A stretch of 64,000 bases of DNA from Ceriagrion tenellum (Eukaryota; Arthropoda; Insecta; Odonata; Coenagrionidae). The translations under genes were made by a program, and so were the position numbers. Below the pieces are notes generated by a model, which was not told the DNA's origin, searched no databases, and saw only the letters and a program-made list of their open reading frames with translations. Positions within the stretch are counted from its first letter, which is position 1, and each line of letters begins with the position of its first letter. Of this stretch, positions 34,058-44,840 are shown in pieces. The stretch lies in the NCBI GenBank assembly GCA_963169105.1, contig OY720636.1, forward strand, positions 76,496,123-76,560,122, read 5' to 3'.

Positions 34058-34679
34058 TATCCGCTTTGGATCACAATTTCTAGGAAATTTAAAGCAATCA
34101 GATCGCTTCAAGATAAACATTAACATTTTTGTCTTCCGTTAATGTCCTCCAGAAAGTCCCACGACTAATCGGAGTCATTCCTCTTTCAAATAGTATTTCA
34201 AAATCGGAAATACTCGGCCAATGACGCTCCTTTCTCCTCCAACTCTCCTTCGGAGCAAATGATAAAAGCTCCACAATTGTCTACAACAGTCTGGGCAGTA
34301 GAAATGCCAGAAAATAGTTTTAAAATGAAAAAAAACCGTAGGTACTGTCGTATACGTTCGGAATCTGGCATCTTTCGTGGTTTCCAAAGTATATTAGAGC
34401 GAAAAAAATTAACGTATGTATGACCCTCGAACGCGCGACGTCCCGCTCCAACCCTGCATATTAGGTAGTGGCGCCTCATCCACCTCGTCCATTCGCCTTG
34501 TTGTGTTAGACGCGAAATCGTAAGTATTTACTTGGGACGAAAATGTTTATTAGCAATTTTCTCACGAACCCGGGAACTTGGGGCAGAAAGACATTACCAA
34601 TTTCCGGCATTTTCACTCCCCTTTAAGATAACATATGTCTTGTCTTCGTCCTCGATTACTGTTACGCGATGTCTCCTTG

Positions 34680-35030
34680 TCAGTTTTAATCAGAACCGCG
34701 CACGGTCCCCCGGGTTCCAGGCGCAGGACAAAACAGTCAGGACAACGGTGCGCAGTCAGACAAGAAACTAGGAGAGTGATACGTAAAAGAACATGCTACC
34801 ATGCTGTACACTACTCGAGATACTAATGCTGGTTAGTATTATTAATGTGACAAATAAATAGCACTGCATGGTACTTAAAATTGCTACAGTATACCATGCC
34901 TCAGATTGCATGCGAGGTTAGTGGCTAATAATCATGCAAAGGGACCATAATGATCCCTTATTGTACGTGGAAAAAAATGACATTTTAAATCTATTTTTTG
35001 TAGTCTATTTCCTAAATCTTATTTCTATGA
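34680..35030 (-). mobile_element. LINE 3' tail, right piece of the interrupted copy
   Basis: CAGTTTTAATCAGAACCGCG continues exactly where the relative at about 15980 has TGTTTAAATCAGAACCGCG, so the LINE was present before the transposon inserted. Continues to GACATTTTAAATC near 34980. Confidence 0.65.
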
Positions 35031-35484
35031 TCTTCTATACAGTAATAGTTTTGATCCATCATAATAAGTTGAACGACCGTCCGTTGTAGTGGTGGTAAGG
35101 TATGTGTTTAATTGCACGCCGATGGTGGAGTTTTGTTGCTTGAGGGCCTCCAAGATTAACAGAGGCTTCTGGGGTAACTTCTGGGAAGCAGCGAGTAGAA
35201 TGAATTTGAGGATAAACCAAATATCAAAGTAGATTTATGACAGAAAGAGTGGTAAGTATGATCACATGAGGGTAAATGGTGAAGTAATGAACAAGTGGAC
35301 GGCATTTTATATCTTTGTCGAATATTTGCGAAATATAGAAGGATTTTCGTGAAAAACTTATTGGATACCTTGAATTTAAATGTGGCAAAAGTAGCATAGA
35401 ATAGGGTTAGCAATGAGTTGATCGTGGAAGAAGTTCGTTGGATGCACCAACAATGGTATCCTACGAATGAGATATACTTCGTTG

Positions 35485-36000
35485 GTTCTACATCTATATA
35501 CAAGTCGCCGTATGGGCGTGTGGCAGGGAGTGTTAGTACACCACCGTGTAAAGGTGTAAAGGATGATGCTTTTGGAGTTGAAATGGTGAAGTGTGTAATG
35601 GAAGAGTTTTGATTGTAGCTCAATATTTACTGTGGTCACATTGTGTGCTAAAAGATAAATTTTTTTGTATATACTGGGGCATTTCTTTAAAAGATTCCGT
35701 TTGGCCTATTTATGTAAAATGGCGTCAAAGTTATATCCCCAGTTTCGCTTTGAAACGCACCTGTTCTGAAATTTTCAAGCAATTTAAGCCCAGCGTATAA
35801 CCTTCGAGTCTTTTGCTGCTCCAAACCTAATCCCTTAAAGGCTGTGAAATACTAAATATTCACTCATAGCATTTTATAAGGAAGCGCGCAGCTTTCCCTT
35901 GTATTTAATTCATTTTTTAGGTTAAATCTTTCTGTCCAGGTTTCCAAATTCTCGTGCGTACTCTAGATGTGGGCTAACAAGAGCGAAGTATCAATTTCCT
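35485..36000 (-). mobile_element. LINE 3' end fragment
   Basis: 3' block GGTTCTACATCTATATACAA and GGGCGTGTGGCAGGGAGTG at the left. The RT remnant at 35840-35990 reads YFALVSPHLEYA on the minus strand. Same family as the copies at 24.2 and 61.2 kb. Confidence 0.65.
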
Positions 36001-37912
36001 TTTATTTTTTATGATTTGGTCCTATCGAAAAAAAAAGGATTATAGTATACAACAAAACAGCCATTTTTTCGATTGTAAATTTCCGCACTGTTTTTATAAA
36101 CACGGATTCGACACTTTATACCCTTATCAAGGTACAATATTAACTTCCCGATTCTATATATACCCCTTAGAAAAGCATAGTTAGGTGGAGCGGGGGAAGC
36201 TTCTGATGGTGGAGAGGGTAATAAATGGAAAATACAGAGGTGGGGGAGTTCTAAGTGACGTAATAACAAGTAAACAATTGTGGGGGAAACCAGTTAAATT
36301 GAGAAAAGGACAGGTGGAGTTGTAGGTCAAAAAAACAACAACCAGATTAGTGGGTCCCAGGACGTCTAGGGATACTTATACTACGTAATTATACTATTAT
36401 CTGGGCTGTTAACAATTTCATATTTCTCATAGAAATCCAGTTTTGGCCCGTTGTCATTTAAACGTAAAACATCCAGGTCAAAATTGCTAAAATTATTATT
36501 AAATTATTATTAAATTATTATTAAAATTATTATTAAATCAATACAAGTGATTGGCAAAACAAGATTTTTCATTATTATTTATAGAACTACTTCAAAAATC
36601 TACAACTCTATATCAAAATTTTCAGCGAGTTTTGCTTAACAACTCTGCGACCTTAATTGCCATATTACTGTGGAGTTCATTGTGTGACCGGAATGGGTTG
36701 ATCGCGAAAGTCACTATGTCGTAAGGTCAATGTGCTAAATGTGTTTTGTTGCAGACTCTTTCTATTACAAGTATAAAATATAAAAAGACTGGAGCGATGA
36801 TTTAGTTTAGCACCCACCGGACATCTTTAACTGTTGGAATTCGAAGTAATTTTCTTCCGCCACTCTATATCTCGCAGCCTTTCTTCCGCCACGAACTTTC
36901 CCTTTATTCCCCTTCACTCATACCTCCCCTCCTTGCCGCACAGGCCTGCGCCAGAGACTTATGTAAGATATACTACTTGACCCAAGGTTATGCTATATGT
37001 ACTCCTAAGTTACTATAGATCAATGAGAAACGAAACTGAATTGTCCTACCTTTTGGAAGCCAGCCTAGGTTACCAACGCACGTCTTGAAGATATTCTGGA
37101 TCTGTAGCCTGAGGTTGGACTTCTTTTTATCTTGCTCACACCCACATACTCAACTTTGAGAGGCCCATAAAGGTATATGCCTTATATTACGGCGTGGAAG
37201 GACGCGTTATCTTCCGATAAATGGAGAGTGGGGGAAGATAGTTGAATAAAAGATTTTCAAGAGCCGTTTGAGGGGACTTCAAACGACTACTTTGGTCAAA
37301 ATATTTTGTATAGAATCAAATTTGAGGGAATTTTCCTTAAAAACAATCTATCTTGGTAATTAATTAAACAAAACTTGCAGTTACCAATTACTTGTGAATG
37401 CTGAATATTACTTATAGACCTCATTAAGTAAAAATAAATTCCGAAGCGTTTCAATGAGTGAATTGCATTTCAATAATTTACTAAGATGTCCTGACAATAA
37501 ATTTCCATAATTTCTTTAATTTTGAATTATAAAATAGTGATACATGGTAACAAACCTCCTGCCGCATACCCGTGAGGTGACTTCCAAGGTTATAAGAAGG
37601 TCTAACTGATCCTTGACGGAGTAAAAAAATTCATTTGCAAGAGTATGTTGACAAAACTGGACATCTGTAAGAGAAAATAAACATCATGGAAAGTCCGACT
37701 GGAATCCCTATTCCTCGATTGTGGCATAGGTATGTCAGCCAGATTAACAGTAGAACCATTTCCATATGGTACAAACCCTTTCCATTAGATAACAAAACCC
37801 TGGAACGGGATATTTTTCAATTTTTCTTCTCAACCACTTGCCTCCATCTTTTATACGTTTGTGATTGTTCCTTGCGTTATGACAATCTATAAGTCGTGTT
37901 CTGCCTCCACAG
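36001..37912. other. AT-rich stretch, no gene supported
   Basis: A (TTATTAAA)n-like run at 36493-36540; otherwise nothing recognised. A 68-codon plus frame at 37686-37892 looks accidental. Confidence 0.4.
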
Positions 37913-38063
37913 ATACAAATTTCTCTTTCCTGGTGACGCTCTGAGTGCCACGGAGCGTTTGTTAGCGAGCTTCCGAGTGTTCCAAATTGCTCCTCAGACC
38001 GCTGTGGTTAAGGAAGTTATGACTAAGGCCTCGTCACAGCTAGGAGGCAAAGACAGGGATTGA
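37913..38063 (+). CDS. Candidate terminal exon of an unknown plus-strand gene
   Basis: TTCTGCCTCCACAG is a good acceptor. The following 49 codons read YKFLFPGDALSATERLLASF, then RVFQIAPQTAVVKEVM and TKASSQLGGKDRD, to TGA at 38061-38063; the other two frames are closed. Codon choice looks like real coding, unlike the surrounding DNA. No upstream exon was found and I do not recognise the protein. It could also be a remnant of a processed copy. Confidence 0.4.
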
Positions 38064-39015
38064 ACATTGCGTATGGTCTGAGTCGTGCATCAAGATTTGT
38101 ACTTTTTATAGTATTTCAATTCATTAATTAAAAATATAGATCTGCGCGTTGGCTTAATTCTAATAACTACAGCGAAGCTACACCATCTAGCTAGGTCAGA
38201 TTTTTATTTTCCAGCTCATAAAGGTTTCAACCTTTATTTCATTTTATAGCTCTATTGATACTAAATAAGCAAAGAATTTTGCTATTTCTGATATCATTCA
38301 TGTACTTTGAGATCATTTCTACTATTAAGTTTGCAATCTTTTCCATATATTTTCCTACCGCAAAGCTAACAAGGGGTTACACGTTCATTTCGCTATGTGC
38401 TCATCACCGCCCATTTCCGGGCCGATCTATGATCTATGTAGGCGGAGAACGGAGCCATGACAACGGCGAAGACGTCACAAATAAGTCATCACTTTCGCTC
38501 CCACCGAGCTCCATCAGATGCTACAGAAGACGTGGTGCAGATGATGCGAGCCATTGAGATAGATGGCGAATGAATTACGTCATCGAAATGTTTTCTGACA
38601 ACCAAAATAACAACAAAATTGGTTTTTCCTACTCTTTCATTACTTGCCTTGGTATTAAACACGATATTATCAACAAACTAGCGGATGTAAAGCAAGAATA
38701 TCCAATCTGATCAAAATTTAAGGCAATAAATTCTTTTAACATATATTGGCTACTTATTTCTATGGATTACACTCGATCTTACCATATATTTCTGCGGGAA
38801 TGTGGATTATTATTTATTTAAGTAAGAAAATAATGTCTGTTAGAAAAACTCATGTTGGATAAGTAACAACATAAATAAAATAAATAATAATTTGATTTTG
38901 CAATTTTTCTGCAGATCCACCACCACGAGCCACATCATCCTCTCTGACTTTCGCCATCACATATTACAGGAACTGTCCGTGTTCACTTCATTTTAAACAG
39001 GTAAATGGATAGTTT
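38064..39015. other. Stretch with one further doubtful exon signal
   Basis: TTTTGCAATTTTTCTGCAG at about 38897-38915, with GTAAAT at about 39001, frames an 80-base segment with one open frame. It has no supporting context. Otherwise nothing seen. Confidence 0.3.
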
Positions 39016-39075
39016 ATTACAAATGAAAAAATAACTTCGTTTTCTTCTGCGGATTTATTTTCCTGGTACAACATG

Positions 39076-39101
39076 TTTCAACACAGCAGTGCCATCATCA
39101 G
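39076..39101 (-). ncRNA. Hammerhead-like core, left arm
   Basis: Minus strand: CTGATGA (39101-39095), stem II GGCAC/TGCT/GTGTT with two G-T pairs, GAAA (39079-39076), then CATGTTG. Confidence 0.6.
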
Positions 39102-39127
39102 GTACCATGTCTGCTACATCGGGGCAC

Positions 39128-39153
39128 CTGAGGATGACACCGCTGTGTCGAAA
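39128..39153 (+). ncRNA. Hammerhead-like core, right arm
   Basis: CTGAGGA (39128-39134), perfect 5-bp stem II GACAC/CGCT/GTGTC, GAAA (39150-39153), CATGTTG. Upstream CAACATGTT (39069-39077) can form stem III and gives a UU at the cleavage position; GTGCC...GGCAC flanks the stem I region. One of the most complete motifs in the window. Confidence 0.65.
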
Positions 39154-39215
39154 CATGTTGTACCAGAAAAGTAAATCTGTGGAAGTAAACCATGTTATTT
39201 TTTCATTTGTGAAAA

Positions 39216-40375
39216 TCAACTTCCACATAGTTGACCTCAAAACATGGAACGTATTGTAGAAGTTAATTCATACTGCTTTATACTATGTTATTAATGGAAA
39301 ATTCCGTATTTTGGCCAAATTAAGGCGTCATTTAACTAGCGCTAAATGATTAATATATGGCGGACAGACCATACCCACATTACTGAAATGATCATTGGAC
39401 GCCATATAGATCTCCATGTACCTCAATGGCTCGAGCCAATGCAATAGTGGCTTATTAAGGTTGGCAGTTCAATGAGTTGTTTACGTATGTATGAAAAAGT
39501 AAGTTCTGCTCCATATTAAATGGGCATAGACTTAAAAAAGTGATCTGCCGTACAGAATGTTAGATATTTCGGTATTCAACCTGGAATAAATTTATTGGAC
39601 TAAATTTCTCAATACTTGTTAGGAGATTATGTTGAAGAGAAGCGTTAGGAGATCATGTTGAACAGAACGAGTGACCTATGGGAAATACATAAATTATTAC
39701 ACTTTTGAAATGATGATGGGGCAATTTTAAAAAATTGCGATTCAGTTCTTCTTCAAACCAGCACAGTGCAAGATTACATTCTCATGGGTATGATTACCTA
39801 CTCTACCACTGTAACTATTCTCAATTATTAAGAGTTTAAGTCATAGTTAATTTTCCACCCAGAGGTACGGTTATTAAACTCCTCTTCCAGCGAATCACAG
39901 TCAGAAAACTTTCGTATTTCAAGCAAGCTAAAAGAAATGTCATCAACAATGCATGATTTTATCGTACGTTGAATTAAGTTGAAAATTATTACTGTCAGAG
40001 GTTTATTCATCAAATCGAAACGCTGGCACAAGTTCTTAACCACTTACATAGTTGATCGCTTCCCTTTAATGAATTTGAATACCAATAGCCTAGATCATGT
40101 ATAGTAGTGCTTCTCTGACTTCCTCTTCTAGTTATCATCAAGACACTATTCAATAAAAATTTAAAAAACGATACATTTTTATTTATTGGCAATACATTTT
40201 ATTTTATTTTTTCATTATCAATATTATTCAATCATCCACAGTTTCATCAATCTATTGCAATCATCAAGTTATTCATTAAGGCGATCGTAGTCCATAACAA
40301 GTTCCCTCTCACACTCCACATACGGAATTATTGAGATTAAAAACCTTCAATTTCTCAATATGTATTGAAAAAAGA
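39216..40375. other. AT-rich stretch, no gene seen
   Basis: No supported feature. Confidence 0.45.
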
Positions 40376-40765
40376 TGGGCTGAAGTGGCTCAATGGTAAC
40401 GTGTTCGACTTCGGTTCCGAGGGTCGCTGGTTATAGATTAAACGGTGAGGGTTAATCCTCACTCTGGAATTCAACTTCTGCATGCAACCCGAACTGACCC
40501 CACTGCGAAGAGAAAGCAGCAGAAGGCCTTGATGGGACAGATCAAGACCATAGTACCGCTATCAACAGCCACAGCTTCGCGTGGGAGTGAGGTTCATTGA
40601 ATCGGCCGGAGTACTGCGATGTGAAAGGTAACAGGAGAACCACCAAATTATCACTCCCGAAAAGATTCAGCCTTGCACTCTATATGTGACTTAATTGCAT
40701 TCCTCCCGGTAAAATTGCCCCCTACTCGGATCTCCAGGAGTGTTTTACTGGGAGAGGTATATGTG
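40376..40765 (+). repeat. tRNA-derived SINE
   Basis: The head reads GGGCTGAAGTGGCTCAATGG (tRNA-like 5' end with A box) and, 40 bases on, GGTTATAGATT in the B box position, with CGTGTTCGACTTCGG between them resembling an anticodon arm. A non-tRNA body of about 300 bases follows (CTGACCCCACTGCG, GAATCGGCCGGAG). A typical polymerase III retroposon, diverged. Confidence 0.6.
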
Positions 40766-41035
40766 TTAGAAAGGACAGAGATCGAAAAATAAATGACAAC
40801 TTAGATTCTCGTAAGGAAGGACCATAGTTTATGGATGAGCCCAAGTATTTAAAATATTTGAAGATACAAGATCATCTCGCCCGTCCAGCCCATGAGCAAT
40901 TACACTCGAAAAACAGCCATTGTGGTCGTTTTATGAAAGAAGAACCGTTTTTAACTATAATGTACCTACAAATAAAACAGTATCTTTGTTGACTTTTTGG
41001 TCTGTTTCCATAGTCATATTTAATGATAGCTTTTA

Positions 41036-41175
41036 CTACATCACAGAATTGAAAACACAGAAACACCACCCGGATTGCAATACACAAGTATCATCATCAG
41101 GTGTGATGACATCACCTGATGATACTTGCGAATTGTAAGCCGAGTCGTTTTTCTGTGTTTTTAATCCTGTGGCCT
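41036..41175. repeat. Decayed foldback of the hammerhead family
   Basis: Inverted arms centred near 41107: ATCATCAGGTG...CACCTGATGAT, with GAAAACACAGAAA and TTTCTGTGTTTTT on the outside. CTGATGA is present on both strands but GAAA is replaced (GCAAT/GTAAG), so the ribozyme core is lost. Confidence 0.6.
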
Positions 41176-42107
41176 AGTAATAGGTAAGATTAAAAATGAC
41201 TGAATTTTACCTATCTGGAGACCAAAAAAGAAGTGCGTAATTCTGTTCGGACGCACTGTATACCTTTGACGTCTGTTTCTGAGTAACGATAGCAAATTTG
41301 GTCCAAAGACATCAGACAATCCCAAATTTTTTAGTAAGATTAATAAGAGTGCAAAATAATCGGAAAACGCCTAATCTCTTTATTTGATGATATCGCCTCC
41401 TACGATTTCAAAATTCAGCCATTGCCATTTTAAAGAGTTCCAGCTACACCCACTTCGATATCTCCGTTTCTTCTTACGAATGTTCAAAGAAGAGTGATAA
41501 CACGACGTGACGCAAAGATTAAGGTTCTCGTAAATAAAACTGAAATAGAATATATTTGTCGTTTGGAAGATGTACGTGTTTGTAATCGTTCGAGTGAAGT
41601 CACGCCAAGCATTTGATTGTTAAAACTACGACACTCAAAATGAAATTAAGGAGAGACCTTTTTGCATTTTTCACACTGCTACATTCAAATTAATAGAAAT
41701 TTTAACCACTTTATCTTCATTGCGACATAATTTGTCTCAACCTAGTTTGGTTTAAATTAAATATTGTCAGAACAAAGTATTCTACCCCGTGAGAACAAAA
41801 TTTTATAATTCATTTCATTGTATTAAATTTTAATTACAATTTTAAAACATGGCGCCTCTGATTTCGGCGTCTGAGTAAATATTTGGCAAGTCTTCGCTCA
41901 AAATGATAATGAAACAAAAAGAACATTTGAGACAGTGGTGAGAAAAACTTGACCAAGTTTCAGAGAGCCTGCTATATGCCTTCTATATAAGCAGACGCCC
42001 ATCCGCGATCATGGAAAGCCGGTTGTATCTTGTGGTTACTTTCGCCCGCCTGATCGTGTCCCTTCATCAGTCTTGCCCACGTGGTAGGCACCTAATATTA
42101 GGTGAGA
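41176..42107. other. AT-rich stretch, no gene seen
   Basis: No supported feature. Confidence 0.45.
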
Positions 42108-42330
42108 TTAGATTATATGTGTTTGTGGAGTTACAGAAATTACCCCTATTTCGTTGGGTTCAAAGAAAGGTGAGCCCAGGTGCCTATTCCGAGTCCTAAG
42201 TATGGCTGGACATTCGTAGAGTATATGAGAACTTGTTTCATCAGCCTCCTCGCACCATCGGCATGAGGGATGTGAGTGTATTACTTTTGTGAAGTCTCGT
42301 ATTTTTATTTTCAAAACCATGAAAAAAGAG
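42108..42330 (-). pseudogene. LINE ORF2 C-terminal zinc-knuckle fragment (I/R1-type)
   Basis: The minus frame reads CRWCEEADETSSHILYECPA and then ILRTRNRHLGSPFFEP. The pattern CxxC...ET..HIL.ECPA is the Cys/His end that follows RNase H in I/R1-type insect LINEs. No other part of that element is visible. Confidence 0.6.
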
Positions 42331-42449
42331 TTTTATCTTCGTATTTCAAGAGTACTCCGATGATTGAACTGAAGAGTGCAGATTGACTCATCTCGGAGTG
42401 AATCTGGTAAGTTCCCAATTTGGTTAGGACGTATCGAGTCTTGAAGAAC

Positions 42450-43000
42450 CTAAGGGAAAGACAGAACACTGAAATGTTTCCGGCTGAGTATTACATTGTC
42501 ACTAGCTACGGATTTATGCTTGATAACTTGAATGTTCGGATTGGTTAATTTGATTTTTCCATTCGCTTCGCCATGCCTGTAATTTGACCGCGATTCGAGA
42601 TATGTCCTCACCACCGTAAAGTAGCATCCATCTTCCACTTTTTCATCACAGAATCTCCCAACTATTTGCTTGATCAGTCCTATTTTCTTAATTCAGAGTA
42701 GCAAATGTTTCGTATGTTTTTCCAAAACGTTAGGTCTGAAGTCGAGATGATTCTCAGAAATTTAAATCAAGTAAATTCTTTACGTTAACGTTCCCAGCCC
42801 TCTTTGTAAATATAGCACTGTTGTATTTTATTTCGTAAGATATGTAAGGCAGTGCATTTACCGAGATTAAATTCTAGCTCCCACTTATTGCACCACGAAT
42901 TAAAGTAGTTGATGTCCGATGAGAGACCTTGTGGCTCAACATTTGCTGCAAAACCTCGCTGGACAGTTGCACTTTCAACCAACGACTTTAGGTTCACCTA
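42450..43000 (-). pseudogene. Decayed CR1/L2-type LINE RT fragments
   Basis: Two minus-strand pieces: 42997-42785 (FNSWCNKWELEFNLGKCTAL, the segment just after the RT palm) and 42638-42450 (DGCYFTVVRTYLES, equivalent to RSYFTLVRPHLEYA). They are in the right order and orientation for one element. Confidence 0.6.
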
Positions 43001-43124
43001 ACTATAAATATTTTATTTTACTAATTTAACAGCAAAAATAATGCATTAAAAACGCAGAATTACGGCTGGTAATTTGCTGGAGAGGAACAAACAATGCTTT
43101 CTCTTCTCGCAGTGCTCAAATCTA

Positions 43125-43480
43125 TTATATAAAAATAAATATTTGTTTGTTCGTCTCCTATGCGTTCCAATACCATTCATCAGTATACGATGAAACTTTG
43201 GTGAGTTGTTGTGCACGCCACCGCAAAGGTTTCTCAATTATTAAATGTATTGTACAATATGTGGAGCGCGAGTCGTTACAACAAATGAGTGTTTGCACGC
43301 GATCTTCTCAAACAAGTGAGGAACGACAAGCAAGCGACGAAGCAGGTCGTTTACGAGTAGCTCAATCACGTGAATCACAAATGTATCAGTGAGACACAAT
43401 ATTGCGCGCATCAGAATCATACACTATGCATTCTTCAACAATAGAATATTTTAGTTACATGGAAACCGCAGCACCAAAAA
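43125..43480 (+). mobile_element. Possible non-autonomous Helitron/Helentron end
   Basis: TCTATTATATAAAAATAAAT (43130-) followed by a Thr/Ser/Arg/Glu-rich frame (SSQTSEERQASDEAGRLRVA) resembles the 5' end of arthropod Helentron-type elements and the start of their Rep-helicase frame. No Rep or helicase motif and no 3' hairpin was found. It ends close to the P-type element's left target duplication. Confidence 0.4.
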
Positions 43481-43682
43481 CTTTGTGTACCCCAAAGCAT
43501 GGTACAACTAATACAGGTAGGTCGTTGCGCATCATCGTTGATACGATATATCGCTGTGGTCGAGCGTGTGACGTCACGTGAAAAGCAAGCGGAGGATAAC
43601 CTGGAGGTTTCAGTGTTACTGACATACTTAATCCTGTGTTTTTAAGTGTTCCGTTGAAGTCTTAGGCCATAAATAACGGACA

Positions 43683-43805
43683 ATGTCAATTTTTGCAGTA
43701 TTTGGGTGCAATAATTCCACAAGGAATTGGAAGGAGAGGCTGAGGTTTTTTCAATTCCCTGCTGAGAGTGCAGTGCGGACGAAGTGGTTACATAGGACGG
43801 AGTGA
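43683..43805 (+). pseudogene. THAP zinc-finger domain of a P-type transposase (truncated)
   Basis: ATG at 43683 opens 40 codons: MSIFAVFGCNNS, NWKERLRFFQFPAESAVRTK and WLHRTE, then TGA. This is the N-terminal half of a THAP domain (the first zinc ligand Cys, the FxxFP motif, R..W). The second ligand pair and the AVPTIF end are missing. THAP is the DNA-binding domain of P-element transposase. The stop may be a mutation or an exon end lost by decay. Confidence 0.65.
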
Positions 43806-43809
43806 AAAC

Positions 43810-44290
43810 TATTGTGCTCTTCATCTGTGTGCATGGAGTACTTTTAAATGTTTCTTAAGCACCCGAACAGTGACTGAGTGTGAATTAGCCTATATCACCT
43901 TGTGAGGGCAGTGTACGAATATTGTGCTCTTCATGTGTACAGATGGAGTACCTACTTTAAAATGTTTCTTCAGCCTCCGCAATTCACTGAATGTGTGTAC
44001 ATCGCCCTCTATCACCTTTTGAGAAGTGTTTACAAATATTGTGCTCTTCATTTGTAAAGATTGAGTACTGTTTATGTTTATGTTTCCTCCGGTCAGTGAC
44101 TGCACGAATATTGGTCTCTGTGACCTTGTGAGAGCATTGTACTAATATTTCTTTCTTCATGCATCAATGAGGAGTATGTGTAAATATTTTTTAATACCTC
44201 AATCAATTCATGTATATTCATGCTTTCCACCTTATGAGACACGTTTACAAATTCCGTGTTCTTCATCGTTGCTTAGTGATTCCGCCCTAA
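43810..44290. repeat. Degenerate tandem repeat inside the P-type element
   Basis: About five units of 105-120 bases, each starting near TATTGTGCTCTTCAT (43810, 43918, 44037, then weaker near 44145 and 44255) and containing ...GGAGTA..., ...ATGTTTC... and ...ACCTT.TGAG.... Confidence 0.65.
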
Positions 44291-44439
44291 ACTGACTTGA
44301 AGTATTTTGATAATTTGTGAGACTAGTATAAAAACATTATATTTAAATGTTAAGAAGTATTTTGTTCCTGTACTTCTCAATAGGCGGAAGAAATATGTCC
44401 TTCATCCAATGAATCGGTTGGTTGAATCGGTTGGTCGGT

Positions 44440-44840
44440 GGTACATGTAAATCAGGAGTAGGTAACATTCCCCTGATTTGAAGAGAGTGATGTGTCTTAA
44501 TGAGTATGCATTCTTGGAAGTAGCTGTTATTGGAAACGCATGGTCGAGAAAAAAGTTGTGAGCATTGTAACTTTATGTATTGTCACCGTGATCTGACTAT
44601 CTTTCTGACACATTATCAATTTCTGTATTTAATTATTGCGTAATTTTTTCTCCATAGGATCAGGAAGTTATTTCACTTATTCAAGTGGGGAATCCAACTT
44701 TGCTTTTGATTCATTGCATGTAAATCAGTAGAGGGTAACATTCCTCTGATTTAAAGAGGGAAATATGCGTCATTGAGTATGAATTCTTGGAAATAACTGT
44801 TATTTGTAATGCATGGTCGAGACGAAAGTTGTAAATATTA
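44440..44840. repeat. Direct repeat pair inside the P-type element
   Basis: 44452-44560 and 44716-44832 share ACATGTAAATCAG/GCATGTAAATCAG, GGTAACATTC, GAGTATG.ATTCTTGGAA, and GCATGGTCGAGA. Spacing about 265 bases. Confidence 0.65.

Larger units (their letters stand above)
32053..34679. mobile_element. pogo-like DNA transposon with 622-bp terminal inverted repeats
   Basis: Two arms (32053-32674 and 34058-34679) are almost identical inverted repeats; a 93-codon frame reads the same on opposite strands in both. The outermost bases are CAAGGAGAC and GTCTCCTTG. It is flanked by TCA (32050-32052 and 34680-34682), apparently a 3-bp target duplication. Between the arms are pieces of a DDE transposase on both strands. 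Near-identity of the arms suggests recent activity or gene conversion, though the transposase is dead. Confidence 0.75.
39016..39215. repeat. Foldback element with hammerhead cores on both strands
   Basis: Arms of about 95 bp: left from about 39016 (ACAAATGAAAAAATAAC), right ending at about 39215 (GTTATTTTTTCATTTGT). Each arm includes CTGGTACAACATG, the complement of which supplies stem III of the ribozyme motif. Confidence 0.75.

Noticed and set aside
38897..39001. Segment between a good acceptor and a GTAAAT donor on the plus strand
   Set aside because: Two frames compete (one stops just before the donor), it has no similarity to anything and no neighbouring exons; kept only as a remark.
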